The notes under the pieces are model-generated. The model was not told the origin of the DNA. It saw nothing but the letters and a program-made list of their open reading frames with translations, and searched no databases. Made by a program: the position numbers and the translations under genes. Below are positions 59,800-64,000 of a DNA stretch of 64,000 nucleotides, in pieces. How positions within the stretch are numbered: position 1 is the first letter of the stretch; each line of letters begins with the position of its first letter. The stretch is from Vibrio maerlii. GTDB taxonomy: Bacteria; Pseudomonadota; Gammaproteobacteria; Enterobacterales; Vibrionaceae. The DNA lies in the NCBI RefSeq assembly GCF_003415655.1, contig NZ_QRHC01000003.1, positions 488,600 to 552,599 on the forward strand, written 5' to 3'.

Positions 59800-61029
59800 T
59801 TACTTAGAAGTCACGAACTCTGGGTAAGCACCAACACCACAATCGTGCATGTCCATACCTTCTAGTTCTTCTTCTTCCGATACGCGGATACCCATCGTTG
59901 CTTTTAGTACACCCCATACCACTAGGCTTGCTGCGAATACCCAACCGAAGATTACTGCTGCACCTAGAAGCTGAGCACCGAATGTTGCATCACCGTTGCT
60001 TAGTGGCACAACCATCACACCGAAGAAACCACACACACCGTGAACTGAGATAGCACCTACTGGATCATCAATCTTAATTTTGTCTAGACCGATGATGCTG
60101 AATACTACGATAGCACCTGCAACTGCACCGATTGCTAGAGAGAATACCGGTGATGGAGATAGAGGGTCTGCAGTGATTGCAACCAGACCAGCTAACGCAC
60201 CGTTCAGGATCATAGTCAGGTCGGCTTTACCCCAAGTTGTCTTACACACTAGCATTGCTGCAATCGCGCCCGCTGCTGCTGCTGCGTTAGTATTTAGGAA
60301 GATTTGACCAACTGCTGTTGCGTTCTCGAAATCAGAAACCATTAACTGTGAGCCACCGTTGAAGCCGAACCAACCCAACCATAGGATGAATGTACCTAGA
60401 GTTGCTAGTGGCATGTTTGAGCCAGGGATCGGGTGAACCTCACCGTTCTTACCGTATTTACCCTTACGAGCACCAAGTAGAAGTACGCCAGCTAGAGCTG
60501 CTGCTGCACCTGCCATGTGAACGATACCTGAGCCTGCGAAGTCACTGAAGCCTGCTTCAGATAAGAAACCACCACCCCAAGTCCAGTAGCCTTCCATTGG
60601 GTAGATAAACGCAGTTAATACTACTGAGAAGATTAGGAAAGACCAAAGCTTCATACGCTCAGCAACCGCACCAGATACTACTGACATCGCTGTCGCTACG
60701 AATACTACTTGGAAGAAGAAGTCAGACTCTAGTGAGTGGTCTGCGCCTTCAGCTTGAGTACCAATTAACGCACCAAATGATGGCAGCCAACCGCCCTCAC
60801 CATTGTCAACGTACATAATGTTGTAGCCTACTAACAGATAAGTCGTACAAGCAATCGCGTATAAGCAGAAGTTCTTAGTTAAGATTTCTGTTGTATTCTT
60901 CGAGCGAACTAGGCCTGCTTCTAGCATTGCAAAACCTGCTGCCATCCACATAACCAACGCACCTGAAAGAAGGAAGTAAAAAGTGTCTAGGGCGTATCGT
61001 AGTTCTGATACCGTTGTTGCTAATTCCAT
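59800..61029 (-). CDS. amtB: Ammonium transporter AmtB
   Basis: Inner-membrane ammonium channel of 409 aa with eleven membrane segments. It has the Amt signature FAGSGIVHMAGAAAALAG, where the conserved pore His follows D-FAGSG. The second pore His is in GAISVHGVCGFFGV. The start at MELATTVSELRYALDTFYF is preferred over a TTG five codons upstream. It lies 27 bp after glnK, whose product blocks the pore when nitrogen is sufficient. Confidence 0.95.
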   Translation of the reverse strand: MELATTVSELRYALDTFYFLLSGALVMWMAAGFAMLEAGLVRSKNTTEILTKNFCLYAIACTTYLLVGYNIMYVDNGEGGWLPSFGALIGTQAEGADHSLESDFFFQVVFVATAMSVVSGAVAERMKLWSFLIFSVVLTAFIYPMEGYWTWGGGFLSEAGFSDFAGSGIVHMAGAAAALAGVLLLGARKGKYGKNGEVHPIPGSNMPLATLGTFILWLGWFGFNGGSQLMVSDFENATAVGQIFLNTNAAAAAGAIAAMLVCKTTWGKADLTMILNGALAGLVAITADPLSPSPVFSLAIGAVAGAIVVFSIIGLDKIKIDDPVGAISVHGVCGFFGVMVVPLSNGDATFGAQLLGAAVIFGWVFAASLVVWGVLKATMGIRVSEEEELEGMDMHDCGVGAYPEFVTSK

Positions 61030-61056
61030 AATGGTTATCTCCAATCCTTTGAATTC

Positions 61057-61413
<357 letters not shown>

Positions 61414-61438
61414 TTATTCCTTTAACACTTATTCAACA

Positions 61439-61454
61439 AACAACTTGTGTGCCA
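61439..61454 (-). promoter_or_regulatory. Sigma-54-type promoter of glnK-amtB
   Basis: TGGCACACAAGTTGTT on the minus strand fits the -24/-12 pattern TGGCAC-N5-TTGCW except for T in place of C at -12. It lies about 44 bp upstream of the glnK start, as expected for an NtrC-activated promoter. NtrC sites further upstream were not identified by eye. Confidence 0.6.
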
Positions 61455-61507
61455 ACTTTTTTAATAGTTTATTTTCAATAACTTAAATAAAAACCGAGTA
61501 AATACGC

Positions 61508-61540
61508 AAAAGGGCTGCACCATATATGTGCAGCCCTTTC
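61508..61540 (-). terminator. Terminator after yacL
   Basis: AAAGGGCTGCAC and GTGCAGCCCTTT pair around CATATAT. The T run on the minus strand is only TTTT, so it is moderately convincing. It sits between yacL and the glnK promoter. Confidence 0.7.
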
Positions 61541-61593
61541 ACTTAATTAATGCATCTTTTGGTAATGCACTCAGTTTGTGCACTTACCTATTT

Positions 61594-61965
61594 TTATCGA
61601 CCTTGGGTGATAAATTGATGCCATTGTTCCATCATTGTTAGGAAGTCTTCTAAACCACAACTCGCGGTGCTTTCACTGTCATAAAAATCAAACTCTGAAT
61701 CACCAAGCTCTTGCTCATGACCGAGAACATTCTCTTCCACAATGACATCAAATTGGTGGATAGATAGAGAGATCTCTTTACCCTCGAGTCTCACCTCTTC
61801 CATTGGGTTTTGCTTCGCTTGATCGATAATAGCTAGGACTTGGTCGATCTTCGTCAGCTCTTTCCCCACTTCTTCTTGTAGCCAACGTGCAACAATCTCA
61901 TGGCCCATACTGCACTTCACGTAAAACTCTCCCATTAGGGTGTTACGAGTAAATTGAAACTCCAT
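61594..61965 (-). CDS. yacL: YacL family protein (UPF0231)
   Basis: Acidic protein of 123 aa and unknown function, matching E. coli YacL in length and in conserved stretches: MSMGHE-like CSMGHEIVARWLQEEV, DFYDSESTASCGLEDFL and a final EQWHQFI. E. coli yacL is also directly downstream of acnB. No catalytic motif is seen. Confidence 0.85.
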   Translation of the reverse strand: MEFQFTRNTLMGEFYVKCSMGHEIVARWLQEEVGKELTKIDQVLAIIDQAKQNPMEEVRLEGKEISLSIHQFDVIVEENVLGHEQELGDSEFDFYDSESTASCGLEDFLTMMEQWHQFITQGR

Positions 61966-62110
61966 AGGATTGCCTTTTGGTTAATTTTTAATGCTTCGCG
62001 GGAGTATACAGGGAGATATGGGGATGGGAAACGGGTTACGTGGATATGTATAGGAGCAATTCTTACCAAAAACTTTTCCGTTACCTGTAACGAAGCGTCC
62101 TGTTACCTTT

Positions 62111-62140
62111 TCCAAAAAAACGCCCACCTTTCGGTGGGCG
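62111..62140 (-). terminator. Terminator of acnB
   Basis: CGCCCACC and GGTGGGCG form an 8-bp stem with TTTC as loop and T7 on the minus strand, 31 bp after the acnB stop. Confidence 0.92.
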
Positions 62141-62170
62141 ATTGAATATCATCTTACGTTAGACTTGGCC

Positions 62171-64000
62171 TTACGCTGGCTCTTGGAAAATCACCGTATC
62201 GGCTTTTTCTGTGTATTGAGTCATCTTATGGAAATTCAAGTAACGGTATGTATCAGCTGCTGTTGCATCAATCTTCGCTGAGTACTCTAGGTACTCTTCT
62301 TTAGTTGGAATACGACCTAGAATCGCACCTACCGCAGACAATTCAGCTGATGCTAGGTATACGTTCGCTCCTGTACCTAGGCGGTTCGGGAAGTTACGCG
62401 TTGATGTAGACATTACTGTCGCCTTATCCGCAACTCGAGCTTGGTTCCCCATACACAGTGAACAACCTGGAGTTTCAATACGAACACCCGCGCGACCAAA
62501 GATACCGTAGTAACCTTCTTCTGTTAGCTGGTCTCTGTCCATCTTCGTTGGTGGAGCCACCCATAAACGAGTGCTAAGGGAGCCATTGAACTCTTCTAGC
62601 ATCTTACCCGCAGCACGGAAGTGACCGATGTTAGTCATACAAGAACCGATGAAGACCTCATCAATTTGAGTACCTTGAACATCAGAAAGCAGACGAGCAT
62701 CATCCGGATCGTTTGGCGCACAAAGCACAGGCTCTGTAATGTCAGCGAGATCGATTTCGATAACGTGTGCGTACTCTGCATCTGCATCCGCTTCCATCAA
62801 CTCAGGGTTCGCAACCCACTCTTCCATCGCTGCGATACGACGCTCAATCGTACGCACATCACCATAGCCCTCAGCGATCATCCACTTAAGCATAGTGATG
62901 TTCGAGTTTAGGTACTCTTCGATAGACTCTTGAGATAGCTTAACGGTACAACCCGCAGCAGAACGCTCTGCCGATGCATCCGACAGTTCGAACGCTTGCT
63001 CAACAGATAGGTGTTCAACACCTTCGATTTCTAGTACGCGACCAGAGAACTCGTTGATCTTACCTGCTTTCTCTACCGTTAGTAGACCCTGCTTGATGCC
63101 GTATAGAGGGATAGCGTGTACAAGATCACGTAGTGTGATACCTGGTTGCATTTCACCCTTAAAGCGAACAAGGATAGATTCTGGCATATCAAGAGGCATA
63201 ACACCTGTCGCTGCAGCAAAAGCAACAAGACCAGAACCTGCTGGGAAAGAAATACCCAGAGGGAAACGAGTATGCGAGTCACCACCTGTACCCACAGTAT
63301 CAGGTAGGAGCATGCGGTTTAACCATGAGTGAATAACACCATCACCTGGACGCAGTGAAACACCGCCGCGGTTCATAATGAAGTCAGGTAGTGTGTGGTG
63401 CGTATTTACATCGACTGGCTTTGGATATGCCGATGTGTGACAGAATGACTGCATTACAAGGTCAGCAGAGAAACCAAGACATGCAAGGTCTTTCAGCTCA
63501 TCACGCGTCATTGGCCCCGTAGTATCCTGAGAACCAACCGTCGTCATCTTAGGCTCGCAGTATTGACCTGCGCGTACACCTTCAACGCCACATGCCTTAC
63601 CCACCATCTTCTGAGCTAGCGTGTAGCCTTTATCAGAAGCTGAAGGGTCCACTGGTTTAGCGAATAGTTCAGTTTCTTCTAGACCAAGAGAAGTACGAGC
63701 GCGACCAGTTAGGCCACGGCCGATAATCAGAGGAATACGACCACCAGCGCGAACTTCATCAAGCAGTACCTTACTCAGTTCAAAGCTAGAGATCTCTTCA
63801 CCGTTTTTACGCACAACGCCTTCGTAAGGGAAGATATCAATCACATCACCCATGTTCATGTTTTGAACGTCGAGCTCGATTGGTAGTGCGCCAGAGTCTT
63901 CCATCGTGTTGTAGAAGATAGGAGCGATCTTACCGCCCAGACAGATACCACCTGTACGCTTATTTGGTACGTATGGGATATCTTCACCCATAAACCACAG
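62171..64000 (-). CDS. acnB: Aconitate hydratase B, N-terminal part cut by window edge
   Basis: TCA-cycle enzyme that isomerises citrate to isocitrate and, without its [4Fe-4S] cluster, binds mRNA. The window holds the C-terminal 609 codons, and the frame is open to the right edge ([13 protein letters not shown]...). Cluster ligands are seen in [12 protein letters not shown] and [12 protein letters not shown], and a [19 protein letters not shown] stretch marks AcnB. It is upstream of yacL on the same strand, as in E. coli. The first 250-260 residues are outside the window. Confidence 0.96.
   Translation of the reverse strand: MWFMGEDIPYVPNKRTGGICLGGKIAPIFYNTMEDSGALPIELDVQNMNMGDVIDIFPYEGVVRKNGEEISSFELSKVLLDEVRAGGRIPLIIGRGLTGRARTSLGLEETELFAKPVDPSASDKGYTLAQKMVGKACGVEGVRAGQYCEPKMTTVGSQDTTGPMTRDELKDLACLGFSADLVMQSFCHTSAYPKPVDVNTHHTLPDFIMNRGGVSLRPGDGVIHSWLNRMLLPDTVGTGGDSHTRFPLGISFPAGSGLVAFAAATGVMPLDMPESILVRFKGEMQPGITLRDLVHAIPLYGIKQGLLTVEKAGKINEFSGRVLEIEGVEHLSVEQAFELSDASAERSAAGCTVKLSQESIEEYLNSNITMLKWMIAEGYGDVRTIERRIAAMEEWVANPELMEADADAEYAHVIEIDLADITEPVLCAPNDPDDARLLSDVQGTQIDEVFIGSCMTNIGHFRAAGKMLEEFNGSLSTRLWVAPPTKMDRDQLTEEGYYGIFGRAGVRIETPGCSLCMGNQARVADKATVMSTSTRNFPNRLGTGANVYLASAELSAVGAILGRIPTKEEYLEYSAKIDATAADTYRYLNFHKMTQYTEKADTVIFQEPA

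Overview
The window looks like chromosomal core DNA of a Vibrio. Gene content, gene order, uniform codon use and moderate GC all resemble Vibrio cholerae and Vibrio parahaemolyticus, and it carries the complete vibrio chitin-oligosaccharide locus. I see no prophage, insertion sequence, CRISPR array, integron cassette or secondary-metabolite cluster. Locus comparisons with V. cholerae and E. coli are from memory, not from a search.

Region by region: (1) 1-6.8 kb, minus strand: pepB (cut by the window edge) and the ISC iron-sulfur operon iscR-iscS-iscU-iscA-hscB-hscA-fdx-iscX, headed by two abutting IscR type-1 sites. (2) 6.8-8.7 kb: trmJ and the divergent suhB. (3) 8.7-22 kb: translation and RNA genes, read in transcription order as ftsH-folP-glmM-secG, tRNA-Leu(GAG), tRNA-fMet(CAU), rimP-nusA-infB-rbfA-truB, with rlmE/yhbY and greA upstream. 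(4) 22-32 kb: dacB (PBP4), a CBS-less MgtE-type magnesium transporter with a long structured leader, tyrS, an M23 endopeptidase, and an RND pump with its adaptor. (5) 32-36.8 kb: erpA with its own IscR-type promoter, hemL, a small Cys-rich membrane peptide gene, a PerM/AI-2E family protein, and rsmC.

(6) 36.9-55.7 kb, plus strand: the chitin locus. The membrane regulator ChiS is followed by a regulatory region of about 740 bp. Then come a chitin-oligosaccharide binding protein, two permeases, two ATPases, a GH9 glucosaminidase, a glucosamine kinase (gspK), a GH20 hexosaminidase, a GH94 chitobiose phosphorylase and a hexose-phosphate mutase. Together they import (GlcNAc)n and split it hydrolytically or by phosphorolysis into GlcNAc-1-P, GlcNAc and GlcN. 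These are then phosphorylated or isomerised for central metabolism, with periplasmic binding protein and ChiS as the sensor.

(7) 55.8-64 kb, minus strand: the ferric-iron ABC transporter fbpABC with a Fur-like box, glnK-amtB with a sigma-54-like promoter, yacL, and acnB (cut by the right edge).

The least explained part is the leader of the magnesium transporter (24,694-25,080). It has a 19-codon ORF with a Shine-Dalgarno sequence and a Pro-Pro pair, a hairpin inside that ORF, a hairpin followed by a U-rich tract downstream, and then a palindromic repeat element. This suggests, but does not prove, leader-peptide attenuation of a transporter that lacks its usual Mg-sensing CBS domains. Other things worth a look are a 9 x 8-bp tandem repeat after the M23 gene, two different palindromic repeat elements, and tandem hairpins after the chitin-binding protein gene.
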